Shown: positions 52,491 through 61,512, counted from the first letter of the stretch. The stretch: 64,000 nucleotides of DNA from Flavobacterium ovatum (GCF_040703125.1 NZ_CP160035.1:1736001-1800000), one strand, 5' to 3'. Notes: generated from the sequence alone by a model not told the origin. Program-made: numbers and translations.

Positions 52491-52555
52491 ATGAATTGGC
52501 TATTTTGATTTCTTTTTTCAGTAAAGTAAATACTATTTTAGAATATAAATAATTC

Positions 52556-52563
52556 TATATTTG
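52556..52563 (+). promoter_or_regulatory. Candidate -7 element for orphan gene/kinase operon
   Basis: TATATTTG fits TAnnTTTG, with a TTTT about 17 bp upstream. The ATG at 52629 lies 65 bp downstream. Confidence 0.6.
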
Positions 52564-52628
52564 GGAATGACAAAGATGCTGATTAAGCACTTTTAAAAAA
52601 TAGTAACTTTTAAAAATAGTAAATAAAA

Positions 52629-53081
52629 ATGCAAACAGCAGCTGTTTACACCTTGAGTCCACCAGGGATTGAGCTTAGTAATGTAGAAGTGAAATTAAGT
52701 GGTCAAATTTCATTTTCACAAGCTCGTTCTAAAACGCCTTTACCAGCTTTAGTAGAAGCTTGTAATAACCCGGACCATTCTGAAATATGCGTTAGTGCAG
52801 TCGTTTTTATTGATGCCGCACAACCAGCGCCATCCATTTCAGTAAATCAATTGTATGTGATTAGTAGTGTTGGAACACCACAATTACAGTTTTTTATCAG
52901 TTATGATTTGCCGGAAACTGAAGCGAGTAATTTTCAAGCCTATGAGGTGAATTTTGAAGCGAGTACTGAGGGACTTCCTGTAGGAGTGTCAATAGATATG
53001 ATTCACACTATAGAAACTTTTTTATGGGATACAGATCCCGTAGCTTCGAGAGGTACAGTTGCAAATGTAAATCAACCATAA
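52629..53081 (+). CDS. Unrecognised 150-residue protein
   Basis: I do not recognise this family. There is no signal peptide, TM or enzyme motif. Composition and spacing (ELSNVEVKLSGQISFSQARS, EICVSAVVFID, LQFFISYDLPETEASNFQAY) suggest an all-beta fold. Two Cys are at ~43 and ~53, and the tail is acidic/Pro (DTDPVASRGTVANVNQP). It lies 16 bp before a TPR histidine-kinase gene and shares its promoter, so it may work with that kinase or be made under the same signal (inference). Confidence 0.7.
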   Translation: MQTAAVYTLSPPGIELSNVEVKLSGQISFSQARSKTPLPALVEACNNPDHSEICVSAVVFIDAAQPAPSISVNQLYVISSVGTPQLQFFISYDLPETEASNFQAYEVNFEASTEGLPVGVSIDMIHTIETFLWDTDPVASRGTVANVNQP

Positions 53082-53097
53082 TAAATTATTTTTTTTA

Positions 53098-54828
53098 ATG
53101 ATTAAAAAAATCTTTTTTTGTTTTTATTTAGTACCAATCATTTTATTTTCTCAGGAAAAATCTACGGATTATTTGGTGGGAAAGGAAATGCAGAAAATAA
53201 TGAAAACCTATCCAAAAGAAAAAGACTTTATAAAATCCCATTCTTTTTTTACGAAAAAAGAGTGGGATTCTACTTTGTATTACACAGCCCGGCATTTGGC
53301 ACAGTCTAAAAATATTGAGTTGAATACGTATTCTCATTTTATGAGAGGAACTGCTTTCTATCAAAAAAAAATTTTTAAACAAGCGCAATCAGAGTTCCTT
53401 GCGATTTCTTCTCATTTTCTTTTTGCTTCTGTTGTACAATACAAAATAGGAACCTCTTTAATTCAGCAAGAAAAATACAAAGAAGCAATCCCTGTTTTTT
53501 TAGCTATTCAAAAAGACAGTACTAATCTTTATTACCCTTATTTAGGCAAAGAATTATTGAATAATTTGAGTGTTTGTTATTTGCTTTTGAAACAATTGGA
53601 TAAAGCAGAAGGTTATTTACTTAAATACAAAGAACTAGTAGAAAAAAGTAAAGATACGCTCAAATTGATTCTGTTATATAATAATTTGGGAACAATGTAT
53701 TATGAACAATACAAGGATAAACAAGCCATCCCATATTTTATAAAATCCTATCATTTAGCACAAAAAACCAAAGATTTAAGTTTTAAAAAAGATGCGGCCT
53801 TGAATATGGCAGTTGTGGAAGAAAATCGCAATAATTTGTCAAAAGCTATTGCCTATAGAAAAGAATATGATCAATGGAAAGATTCCGTAAATGATCAAAA
53901 TAAAGTGTGGGCGGTTGCACAACTCGAAAAGAAATTTGCTGTCAAACAAAAACAAAAAGAAGTAAACTTACTCACTGCCGAAAATAATACCCGTTTGGCA
54001 GAGCGTAGGGGTTTGCTGTCATCAATGACTTTGATGTTACTATTATTAGCAGGTGCGGCTTATTTTTACCGTCAAAAAACAAAACAAAATAAAATTATAT
54101 CAGAACAAAAAGCCATTTTGGATGATTTGAATGCAACCAAAGATAAATTGTTTTCGATTGTTAGTCACGATTTGCGGTCATCGGTTAATGCTTTGAAAAG
54201 TAGTAATTCGAAACTTCAAAAAAATCTTTCTACTCAGGATTATTCGGCTTTAAATAATCAATTAGAAACCAATAGTGCTATTGCTAATGGTGCTTATAAT
54301 TTATTGGATAATTTGTTAAACTGGGCACTGCTCCAAACCCAGCAGTCGTTTTTTTATCAAGAATCGGCACATTTATTATCGTTGGTGAATCAAGTAGCTT
54401 ATAATTACGAGCCCATTATGAAAAATAAAGGGATTGTTTTTGAAAATAAAGTAAGTAGTTCCCTTTTTGTTTTTGTGGATACGGATTCGTTTAAAATTAT
54501 TCTTCGCAATTTAGTTGATAATGCAATTAAATTTACTCCTGAAAACGGAACAGTAAAAGTATATTCACAAGCTTTTACAGAAGGTTTTGTTACGCTTGTA
54601 ATTGAAGATTCTGGAACAGGAATGCCGGAAGAAAAACGCCAAGAGTTATTGAGACCTACTGTTTTACTTTCTAAAAAAGGAAAAGAAGAAGGTGTAGGAA
54701 CAGGATTGGGAATGCAGTTGTGCAAAAGTTTGATCGAAAGGAATGGTGGCGAATTTGATATTGAGTCAGAGGTGAATAAGGGTACTAAAATGATTGTGCA
54801 TTTTAGATTGCCTGTTGTTGTAGATTAA
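53098..54828 (+). CDS. TPR-containing sensor histidine kinase
   Basis: 576 residues. The signal peptide (FFCFYLVPIILFSQ) leads to a periplasmic tetratricopeptide array (~50-275, e.g. FKQAQSEFLAISSHFLFASV, KLILLYNNLGTMYYEQYKDK). One TM at ~303-325 follows, then a coiled linker, the H-box LFSIVSHDLRSSVNALK (~351-367), N-box LRNLVDNAIKFTPENG, and G boxes DSGTGMPEEK and GTGLGMQLCK. It likely senses a protein or peptide in the periplasm. No regulator is directly adjacent; the LytTR regulator is 320 bp downstream. Confidence 0.93.
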   Translation: MIKKIFFCFYLVPIILFSQEKSTDYLVGKEMQKIMKTYPKEKDFIKSHSFFTKKEWDSTLYYTARHLAQSKNIELNTYSHFMRGTAFYQKKIFKQAQSEFLAISSHFLFASVVQYKIGTSLIQQEKYKEAIPVFLAIQKDSTNLYYPYLGKELLNNLSVCYLLLKQLDKAEGYLLKYKELVEKSKDTLKLILLYNNLGTMYYEQYKDKQAIPYFIKSYHLAQKTKDLSFKKDAALNMAVVEENRNNLSKAIAYRKEYDQWKDSVNDQNKVWAVAQLEKKFAVKQKQKEVNLLTAENNTRLAERRGLLSSMTLMLLLLAGAAYFYRQKTKQNKIISEQKAILDDLNATKDKLFSIVSHDLRSSVNALKSSNSKLQKNLSTQDYSALNNQLETNSAIANGAYNLLDNLLNWALLQTQQSFFYQESAHLLSLVNQVAYNYEPIMKNKGIVFENKVSSSLFVFVDTDSFKIILRNLVDNAIKFTPENGTVKVYSQAFTEGFVTLVIEDSGTGMPEEKRQELLRPTVLLSKKGKEEGVGTGLGMQLCKSLIERNGGEFDIESEVNKGTKMIVHFRLPVVVD

Positions 54829-54900
54829 TACTGCCGTTTTTTATCGAAATGAGTGCTGATAATTCCATTTTTTCCTGTTATAACTAATGTTTACTGATCG

Positions 54901-55045
54901 CTTGCCCCAGGTAGTAGCGGCAGCCCCGATTGAAAAAGACTATTTTTTACGGGAAGTACAGAGCGACCAACGGAAGCTCCTGTACTGACCTAGTAAAAAA
55001 AGGATTTTGAATGAGGGCTAAAGCGAATGACTGGAATAAGGCACT
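54901..55045. repeat. Intergenic hairpin repeat, family B, copy 2
   Basis: Contains GCGGCAGCCCCGATTGAAAA, the core CAGAGCGACC-AAC-GGAAGCTCCTG and an end GCGAATGACTGGAATAAGGC. The arms TTTTTTAC and GTAAAAAA around the core allow a long hairpin. It is the counterpart of 739-880. It is non-coding and fills half of the 320-bp gap between the kinase and LytTR genes. Confidence 0.6.
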
Positions 55046-55101
55046 AAAAATCATTGTTGCGGAAAACGTCATTCTGATTAGTGGGAAGTCCAAAGTTTCT
55101 T

Positions 55102-55109
55102 TATATTTG
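55102..55109 (+). promoter_or_regulatory. Candidate -7 element for the LytTR gene
   Basis: TATATTTG fits TAnnTTTG, 39 bp before the ATG. The regulator therefore has its own promoter, separate from the kinase operon. Confidence 0.6.
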
Positions 55110-55148
55110 TGACTCTAGAATTACAAATAAATTCCCTATAATAGACTG

Positions 55149-55895
55149 ATGGATACTATTAATGTGTTGATTATTGAAGATACGCCTGCGGAGAGTGATG
55201 CTCTTGTAGAAGTGCTAATGGAAAATAATTATGCCGTGGTTGGTGTGGCGCGTACGAATGCCGAAGCCTTACAACTATTTTATAATAATCCTGTTGATAT
55301 TGTGGTGATTGATGTTTTCTTGAACGGAAACCCCGATGGAATTAATTTTGCCGAGACTATTAATCTTGTTCCTAATGCTTCCAAACCTTTTGTTTTTTTA
55401 ACTAGTTCGAAAGACAGACAGATTTTTGAAAGGGCAAAGTTAACCCAACCTTTTAGTTTTTTAATGAAGCCTTTTAATGAATTGGAAATTCTCTATGCTC
55501 TGGAAATGGCTGTAGAAAAATTTTATGGGCAGCCCAATGTTTTTTTGAGCGAAGATCAGGATACGGTGGTGACGAGCGAATTCCTTTTTATAAAAAAGAA
55601 CAAAGCCTTGAAAAAAGTCCAACTCACCGATATTTTATACGTTGAGGTAGAGGATAGGTATTGTAACATTGTGACCGAGGCTGAAAAGTTTGTGGTGATG
55701 ATGTCATTGACCAAAATCATGGAACTCTTAGATCCGAAGATTTTTAATCGTACGCACCGAAATTTCTTGGTGAATGTGGAAAGAATTGTTGAGATTGTAC
55801 CTCAAGATAATTTGATTCTATTACAAAATAATCATAAGGTGCTGTTGAGTGATAAGTACAAAGACTTTGCAAATCAATTTCGAATTTTAAAATAA
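55149..55895 (+). CDS. LytTR response regulator
   Basis: 248 residues. The receiver domain (~1-125) has the acidic pocket in IIEDTPAESDALVEVL, the phospho-Asp in VDIVVIDVFLNGNPDG (~57), the switch in FLTSSKDRQ and the late Lys in FLMKPFNE. The LytTR DNA-binding domain follows (~148-248, EFLFIKKNKALKKVQLTDIL, FNRTHRNFLVNVERIVEIVP). It probably acts with a histidine kinase on direct-repeat promoters. The TPR kinase upstream is the nearest candidate partner. Confidence 0.93.
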   Translation: MDTINVLIIEDTPAESDALVEVLMENNYAVVGVARTNAEALQLFYNNPVDIVVIDVFLNGNPDGINFAETINLVPNASKPFVFLTSSKDRQIFERAKLTQPFSFLMKPFNELEILYALEMAVEKFYGQPNVFLSEDQDTVVTSEFLFIKKNKALKKVQLTDILYVEVEDRYCNIVTEAEKFVVMMSLTKIMELLDPKIFNRTHRNFLVNVERIVEIVPQDNLILLQNNHKVLLSDKYKDFANQFRILK

Positions 55896-56007
55896 AACTT
55901 GTTTATAAGGAGTTGTAATTCTGGATCAGTTAGTAAATGTTTTATGTATGATTAATGTCAAGCGTTAATTTAAAATCAAAAAGTGATTTCGCTTTCAAAT
56001 AAAGCGA

Positions 56008-56015
56008 TACTTTTG
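56008..56015 (+). promoter_or_regulatory. Candidate -7 element upstream of corA
   Basis: TACTTTTG fits TAnnTTTG. It lies 110 bp before the corA ATG, giving a long leader that contains the mini-ORF at 56041. Confidence 0.5.
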
Positions 56016-56040
56016 TAACGGTTTAAAAACTAAGAATACA

Positions 56041-56073
56041 ATGAACGATTATTATAAGCAATGGTTAAACTGA
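56041..56073 (+). CDS. Possible 10-residue leader ORF (MNDYYKQWLN)
   Basis: The ATG lies 25 nt after the candidate -7 box at 56008 and the TGA at 56071. The ORF is in the same frame as corA with no further stop between, so a single stop codon separates an extended N-terminus from corA. It may be a regulatory leader peptide or chance. Confidence 0.3.
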   Translation: MNDYYKQWLN

Positions 56074-56124
56074 TGTAGCTCTGGAAAATATTTCAAGAAG
56101 CATATCTTAATATATAATTTTGAA

Positions 56125-57051
56125 ATGAGAGTTTTTTACAAAAATAACATTGGTTTGATGGAGACTCCTACTTGGGAGCCAAATTGCTGGATTAATATAG
56201 TGTCTCCAACTGGAGAGGAAAAAAGATATTTACTTGATGAACTTCAATTTCCAGAAGCTTTTTACAATGATATAGAAGATATTGACGAGAGACCTCGTAT
56301 TGAAATTGAAAACGGTTGGTGTTTAATTTTGATGCGAATTCCTGTAAAAAGTAATGATGTAAAATTACCTTTTAATACTATACCAGTTGGAATTGTGTTT
56401 AAAGATGATGTTTTTGTAACGCTGAGTTTTCATCAAACGGAAATGCTGACAGATTTTGTACTTTATACCCAAAAGAAGAAAATCATTATTAAAGATCACT
56501 TTGATTTGGTTTTACGATTGTTATTATCTTCAAGTATTTGGTATTTAAAATATTTAAAGCAAGTCAATCAAAAAATTAAGTTGGCTGAAGATAATCTCGA
56601 AAAATCAATTAAAAATGAAGAATTACAAGCGCTGTTACAGATAGAAAAATGCTTGGTGTTTTTTATGACTTCCCTAAAAGGGAATGATATTCTGCTACAC
56701 CGTATTCGAAATATTAAGTCTATAAAAGTTGTTCTTGATGCTGAGTTATTGGAAGATGTGGAGATAGAGTTGCGTCAAGCACAGGAAACCACAAATATTT
56801 ATAGTGATATCTTGACAGGGACGATGGATGCTTATGCCTCGGTGATTTCTAATAATATGAATACCATCATGAAGCAAATGACTTCCATCTCTATTATATT
56901 AATGATTCCCACGGTTATTGCTAGTTTTTACGGAATGAATGTCCCCAATACATTACAGGGAAATCCTTTTGGGTTGTGGATTATTGTGTCCATATCAATA
57001 GTGTTTTCTGTTTTTGGAGTCTTGTTATTTAAAAGAAAACGTTGGTTTTAA
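56125..57051 (+). CDS. corA: CorA family divalent cation transporter
   Basis: 308 residues. A large cytoplasmic N-terminal domain with a long helix (~150-245) is followed by two C-terminal TM helices with the family signature YGMN in IASFYGMNVPNTLQGNPFG (~271-289). The short basic tail (KRKRWF) is typical. It imports Mg2+ (or Co2+/Ni2+) passively as a pentamer. It has a 110-nt leader that carries a 10-codon ORF. Confidence 0.94.
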   Translation: MRVFYKNNIGLMETPTWEPNCWINIVSPTGEEKRYLLDELQFPEAFYNDIEDIDERPRIEIENGWCLILMRIPVKSNDVKLPFNTIPVGIVFKDDVFVTLSFHQTEMLTDFVLYTQKKKIIIKDHFDLVLRLLLSSSIWYLKYLKQVNQKIKLAEDNLEKSIKNEELQALLQIEKCLVFFMTSLKGNDILLHRIRNIKSIKVVLDAELLEDVEIELRQAQETTNIYSDILTGTMDAYASVISNNMNTIMKQMTSISIILMIPTVIASFYGMNVPNTLQGNPFGLWIIVSISIVFSVFGVLLFKRKRWF

Positions 57052-57162
57052 TCTAAAACTAGCCGAGGTATCTATCTCCTGACATAGTTTTACCATCTTA
57101 TGTCATCTTTTTTATAGAAGCGCTTTTTCTGAAGTAGTTTTAAAGTATTAAATCACTTTGAA

Positions 57163-57306
57163 ATGAAAAATATCAATCTTAAATTTAATAGTATTCACCA
57201 GTTATTTGAAGATGTTAGTCTGTTAAATAGGTTTTCTATTTTGGGGATTTTTTTTTTATTAATAGCCTTTTTTGGTCTTTCTATCGAGTTTTTGTTGATG
57301 GACTAA
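57163..57306 (+). CDS. 47-residue single-TM small protein
   Basis: The ATG at 57163 opens a 47-codon frame: a charged N-terminal half (NLKFNSIHQLFEDVSLLNRF) and one hydrophobic helix (SILGIFFLLIAFFGLS), ending IEFLLMD. It lies 111 bp after corA and converges with the hybrid kinase gene, 12 bp from that gene's stop. No TAnnTTTG is seen upstream, so expression may depend on corA read-through. Unrecognised; a small membrane protein is plausible. Confidence 0.45.
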   Translation: MKNINLKFNSIHQLFEDVSLLNRFSILGIFFLLIAFFGLSIEFLLMD

Positions 57307-57318
57307 TATTTCGTATTA

Positions 57319-59553
57319 TTAAATAATTCTTAGTTCCATTTGCTTCGCAATTGTCTCTTCTAAGTTCTTTAAAACAATTGGTTTGGTGATAAAGTCGTCC
57401 ATTCCATTGGCAATAGCTTTGATTTTATCTTCGTCAAAAGCACTTGCCGTTACCGCGATGATTGGGATACTCTTCCTTTTGTATTTGGGAGAAGAATGAA
57501 TTTTTTTCGTAGCTTCAAATCCGTCCATTTCAGGCATGTGCAAGTCCATGAAAATAATGTCATAATCATTTTGTTCAAAAAGAGGAACGGCTTCTTTTCC
57601 GTTATTGGCAATATCTACAGGTATGCCAAGTTTGTCTAGTAATTTTCGTAGTACTTTTTGGTTGATTAAATTGTCTTCAACAATCAAGGCCTTGTGTACT
57701 ATTAAATCATTAGTAGTGAAGGTGGAGTTGTTTTTATTTTCAGTAAGTATAGAATTAGTGTCCAGTTTAAATGGAATGTCAAAACTAAAACTAGAACCGC
57801 CTTCTTTCAAGGCTATAATGTTTAATTTACTACCTCCCATTAAATGAATAAGTTGGTTTGAAATGGTTAAGCCTAGTCCTGTTCCTCCATATTTTCTAGT
57901 GGTTGTTAAATCTGCTTGTTCAAAGGCTAAGAGGAGTTGCTCCGTTTTTTGTACATCAATACCAATGCCTGAATCCATTACTTTAAAATTCAAATATTGA
58001 ATATTGTCTTTTTTTTCAATAAGTTGGATTTCTAATTTGACATCACCTTCTGAAGTGAATTTAATAGCATTGTCTAATAGATTGATCAAAACTTGTTGTA
58101 ATCTTAAGTTATCACACAGAATGTTATTGTTAATTTGGTCATCAAAATTAAAATGTAGTGCGATATTTTTATCCTTGATACGGTATTCAAATAATCGGAT
58201 TAATTTCGATAATTCTTTTTTCAAATGAATAGAGTGTTCACCCAGTTTCATTTTTCCTGCTTCCATTTTAGAATGATCCAAAATCATGTTGACAATTCCT
58301 AAAAGATGATCCGCACTATGTTCAGCAATTTCTACATATTCAGATTGTTCACTGTTTAAAGGGCTTGTTTTAAGGATGTTTAACATGCCAATTACACCAT
58401 TAAGTGGCGAGCGAATTTCATGGCTCATATTGGCTAGAAACTGCGTTTTGAATTTGGCAGTATTGTTTGCAACTTCTGTATTCTTTTCCAAAGAAAGTAA
58501 ATTTTCAGTTATTTTTTCTTTTAGGATATTATAACTATTTAATAAATAATCGACTTCCTTGATGGAAGATTGATGGTGTATTGTTGTAGTGGTATTCTTA
58601 AAATTGGAAAGAATAAAATTAGAGATGTCTAACGAAAGTAATTTTATGTCTTTTGTGAAGTATTTAGAAATATAAAGGCATAAGAACAATGCAATTGCAA
58701 TCATTAATAGTGTTTGCCCTAATTGAAAATAAAACAACATCATTTTTAAATGATTAATTCGGTTTTCATTATGACTAATGATGAGTTGAAAAAGTTTTTC
58801 AATTTCATCATTTAGCTGGTTTATTTTACCATTTAGACCTTGGTTTTGATTGTCGCCAAGCTGGCTTCCTAGTGATACTAAGGTGTCAAAGTAATTTTTA
58901 TAAGATTGTACAGTTACTTTAGTAGTTCTGTCAATTTCGTTTGAAGTGATAGTGTTATAGTATAGATCTTCAAACTTTTGAATATAGCTGTTTTCGGAGC
59001 GCAATAAGTAATCTTTCTCATGGCGGCGGAATTGCAGTACAATGGAGCGTTTTAATTTTTTTTGATTTTCTAATAAATGCGCTTGGTCTCGCATTTTTCC
59101 TTCTATGCCATAATCTTTAAAGCCTCGAATTAATGCAATCCTTTTGTATTCAGTAATAGTAGAAGAGAGGCTGTCAATTTTGTTAAATAGACTAACCATA
59201 AGTTTTTGGTTAATATCAATATTGAGCTCTTTCGATTTATTTAAAATTATATTGACTTCTTCTCTTTGGTTCTTTAAGTTTGAAGTATATTGTTTTAAAT
59301 CCTTTTGATTATGGTTGATATAAAAATCTTTCTCTTTATATCCATAGAGTAAAAAAGTTTGGAATCGTTTGATATTGGTGCTAAAGTCTTGTGAAACACG
59401 ATAGGATTTATAACTAAAATCGTTTAGATGATCAATTTTTCGGTCAATAGCTAAGTAAAATAGAAACCAAATAACGATTAAAAAAATCATTATTGTGAAC
59501 GATAAGAATATTTGAACTCTAAAATCACGAACGTTAGGTAGTGAAAATTTCAA
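57319..59553 (-). CDS. Hybrid sensor histidine kinase/response regulator
   Basis: 744 residues from a TTG at 59553 (MKFSLPNVRDFRVQIFLSF); no ATG fits. TM1 is at ~14-34 and TM2 at ~278-298, enclosing a ~240-residue, helix-rich periplasmic sensor. The H-box is FLANMSHEIRSPLNGVIGML (~372-391), followed by N-box LINLLDNAIKFTSEGDV, GIGIDVQKTE and GTGLGLTISNQL. The receiver has its Asp in DIIFMDLHMPEMDGFEA and the Lys in FITKPIVLKN. The signal and output partner are unknown. Confidence 0.94.
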   Translation of the reverse strand: MKFSLPNVRDFRVQIFLSFTIMIFLIVIWFLFYLAIDRKIDHLNDFSYKSYRVSQDFSTNIKRFQTFLLYGYKEKDFYINHNQKDLKQYTSNLKNQREEVNIILNKSKELNIDINQKLMVSLFNKIDSLSSTITEYKRIALIRGFKDYGIEGKMRDQAHLLENQKKLKRSIVLQFRRHEKDYLLRSENSYIQKFEDLYYNTITSNEIDRTTKVTVQSYKNYFDTLVSLGSQLGDNQNQGLNGKINQLNDEIEKLFQLIISHNENRINHLKMMLFYFQLGQTLLMIAIALFLCLYISKYFTKDIKLLSLDISNFILSNFKNTTTTIHHQSSIKEVDYLLNSYNILKEKITENLLSLEKNTEVANNTAKFKTQFLANMSHEIRSPLNGVIGMLNILKTSPLNSEQSEYVEIAEHSADHLLGIVNMILDHSKMEAGKMKLGEHSIHLKKELSKLIRLFEYRIKDKNIALHFNFDDQINNNILCDNLRLQQVLINLLDNAIKFTSEGDVKLEIQLIEKKDNIQYLNFKVMDSGIGIDVQKTEQLLLAFEQADLTTTRKYGGTGLGLTISNQLIHLMGGSKLNIIALKEGGSSFSFDIPFKLDTNSILTENKNNSTFTTNDLIVHKALIVEDNLINQKVLRKLLDKLGIPVDIANNGKEAVPLFEQNDYDIIFMDLHMPEMDGFEATKKIHSSPKYKRKSIPIIAVTASAFDEDKIKAIANGMDDFITKPIVLKNLEETIAKQMELRII

Positions 59554-59577
59554 TTGCGGTATATTAAATTATAGACG

Positions 59578-59585
59578 CAAAATTA
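59578..59585 (-). promoter_or_regulatory. Candidate -7 element for hybrid kinase gene
   Basis: On the minus strand it reads TAATTTTG, 24 bp before the TTG start at 59553, and supports that unusual start. Confidence 0.55.
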
Positions 59586-59688
59586 TGAGGATACTAAAGA
59601 AAAGAGATTAAAATAACTCGAACAAAAGGTTAACTAATTGTTTTCAGTTTTTTCGAATTCAATTACTGAGGCACTTGGATTTGGGAAT

Positions 59689-59719
59689 AAAAAAAGGAAA
59701 ATCTAATTTTCCTTTTTTT
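59689..59719 (-). terminator. Terminator after rluF
   Basis: AAAAAGGAAAAT pairs with ATTTTCCTTTTT (loop CTA). On the minus strand a T run follows. It lies 36 bp past the rluF stop. Confidence 0.8.
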
Positions 59720-59754
59720 GTAGTTTTACATTTATGTTTTAAATATTTGACCTC

Positions 59755-60567
59755 TTAATAATCCCCACGTTTTCTAAACCTTGGGTCGTTTTTATTGATA
59801 AATTCGGTTCTTCTATTGGTAGATTCTGCTTTAGGCAAGCTAGCTTCTTCAGTTTTACTCGAAGGCTCGATAAGTTCGTTTAACTCCTTTATTTCAGCTT
59901 CGGTCAAATCACGGTAGCGTCCAACAGGTGTATCGAGTGAAATATTGATAATTCGAATACGTTTCAACGCCGTTACATCATACCCTAAATACTCAGTCAT
60001 TCTACGAATCTGGCGATTCAGTCCTTGCGTTAAGACAATTTTAAAAATGTATTTTGAAATTTGTTCTACTTTACATTTTCGAGTAACAGTGTCTAAAATA
60101 GGGACACCATTTCCCATACGTTCTATGAAGCGGTCTGTAATTGGTTTGTTAACGGTAACGGTATATTCCTTCTCGTGATTGTTTCTAGCGCGTAGAATTT
60201 TGTTAACAATATCGCCATCATTGGTCATGAAGATCAAACCTTCACTGGCTTTATCCAATCTTCCAATCGGGAAAATACGTTTAGGGTAATTAATATAATC
60301 TACAATATTGTCGTGTACATCGAGATTAGTAGTGCATTCGATGCCTACGGGTTTGTTGAAAGCTAGGTAAACTGGTTTTTCGCGACTTTCACGAATCAAT
60401 TTACCGTCAATACGTACTTCGTCAGATGGGCTTACTTTAGTTCCTAGTTCTGGAACTATTCCGTTAATAGTAACCCTTCCTTGTTCGATGTATTTGTCGG
60501 CTTCTCTTCGAGAACAGAATCCTGTTTCTCCGATGAATTTATTGAGGCGTTTTAGATTGTCTTCCAT
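59755..60567 (-). CDS. rluF: RluF-type 23S rRNA pseudouridine synthase
   Basis: 270 residues. An S4 domain (~5-60, RLNKFIGETGFCSRREADKY) is followed by the RsuA/RluB/E/F catalytic domain with GRLDKASEGLIFMTNDGD (catalytic Asp, ~101-118), KEYTVTVNKPITDRF and GLNRQIRRMTEYLGYDV. The NGVPILDTVTRKCKV stretch is characteristic of the RluF group, which modifies U2604 of 23S rRNA. The C-terminal 30 residues are charged. The -7 box ends 4 nt before the ATG, suggesting a leaderless mRNA. Confidence 0.92.
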   Translation of the reverse strand: MEDNLKRLNKFIGETGFCSRREADKYIEQGRVTINGIVPELGTKVSPSDEVRIDGKLIRESREKPVYLAFNKPVGIECTTNLDVHDNIVDYINYPKRIFPIGRLDKASEGLIFMTNDGDIVNKILRARNNHEKEYTVTVNKPITDRFIERMGNGVPILDTVTRKCKVEQISKYIFKIVLTQGLNRQIRRMTEYLGYDVTALKRIRIINISLDTPVGRYRDLTEAEIKELNELIEPSSKTEEASLPKAESTNRRTEFINKNDPRFRKRGDY

Positions 60568-60571
60568 CTTG

Positions 60572-60579
60572 CAAAAATA
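60572..60579 (-). promoter_or_regulatory. Candidate -7 element next to the rluF start
   Basis: Reads TATTTTTG on the minus strand, only 4 nt before the ATG at 60567. Confidence 0.55.
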
Positions 60580-60662
60580 GCAAAATTAGTTCGTCTGTTT
60601 ACTATGGTTTTGTGAAAATCAATGAATCGTAAAAGTGCGGTAGAAACTAATTTTTCTAGATT

Positions 60663-61511
60663 TTATTTGTTGTCAAACAAAAAAGAAACCACTTGATTGT
60701 AAAGATTTTCATCATGTAAACCATGTCCCAAACCTTCAGTTTCAATAAAAACAGCATCTTCCCATGCATTTGCTATTTTTTTTCCTTGGTCAAAAAGAAC
60801 AACCGTGTCATGAATATCATGTGCAATAAACCCTTTTGTTTTGAATTTGGAAACAAAGTGTTTTCCAGTGAATTCGTCTAATTGTCGTTGGAATACTTTA
60901 GAATACTTTACTTCTAGTCCTTTTACGATAGAGGAATTTAGGCACAACAGGTTGGTGTAATTATGAAGAATGGTCTTGAAGTCATTTGGCGCTCCTAGAA
61001 TCACTATTTTTTCGATAGAAGTATTTTGATAATGAGATTGGTAATACAAACAAGTTTGTCCACCAAAGGAATGTCCAATAAGATATTTAGGCTGGTATTC
61101 TTTGACTAAAACATTTATCCATTCCGCATATTTTGGGACTGTAAATTCTTTTCCGCCAGAAAGTCCGTGACCAGGTGCGTCCAAAGCAATAATAGTGCTG
61201 CCGGTTGCTTGTAAGTAAGGGAGTGTTTTTTTCCAACGTGAGGAGTTGCTTTCCCAACCGTGGACTAATAAAATGACGGTGTCATTACCTTTCCAAGTAT
61301 AGGTAGCTATTTCTTCATCCTTATAATAGAATTTTTTGAAATCTGCTTTAGCTAGCGTTTTGGATGATTTTTTTGTAGATAATTTTCCTTTTCTTGGTTG
61401 GCTAAAAAGATTAAAAGCCAATAGGTTTGCTTTTTCTGGAAAGGCAAAGCTTATCAAGTTAAGATAAAAACCAATTGATTTGGTAAAAATAAAATAAAAG
61501 GCTCTTTTCAT
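60663..61511 (-). CDS. Alpha/beta hydrolase
   Basis: 282 residues from ATG 61511; a GTG at 61526 is inside the terminator hairpin and is rejected. The fold is supported by VILLVHGWESNSSRWKKTL (oxyanion HG), IALDAPGHGLSGG and the nucleophile elbow IGHSFGGQ. The late GLGHGLHDENL holds a likely catalytic His. The N-terminus is basic and hydrophobic and may be membrane-associated. The substrate cannot be told. It is separated from the upstream gene by a terminator. Confidence 0.9.
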   Translation of the reverse strand: MKRAFYFIFTKSIGFYLNLISFAFPEKANLLAFNLFSQPRKGKLSTKKSSKTLAKADFKKFYYKDEEIATYTWKGNDTVILLVHGWESNSSRWKKTLPYLQATGSTIIALDAPGHGLSGGKEFTVPKYAEWINVLVKEYQPKYLIGHSFGGQTCLYYQSHYQNTSIEKIVILGAPNDFKTILHNYTNLLCLNSSIVKGLEVKYSKVFQRQLDEFTGKHFVSKFKTKGFIAHDIHDTVVLFDQGKKIANAWEDAVFIETEGLGHGLHDENLYNQVVSFLFDNK

Positions 61512-61512
61512 A

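Noticed and set aside
53098..55895. Kinase and LytTR regulator as one operon
   Set aside because: A 320-bp gap with a family B repeat and a separate -7 box argues for independent transcription; only functional pairing is suggested.
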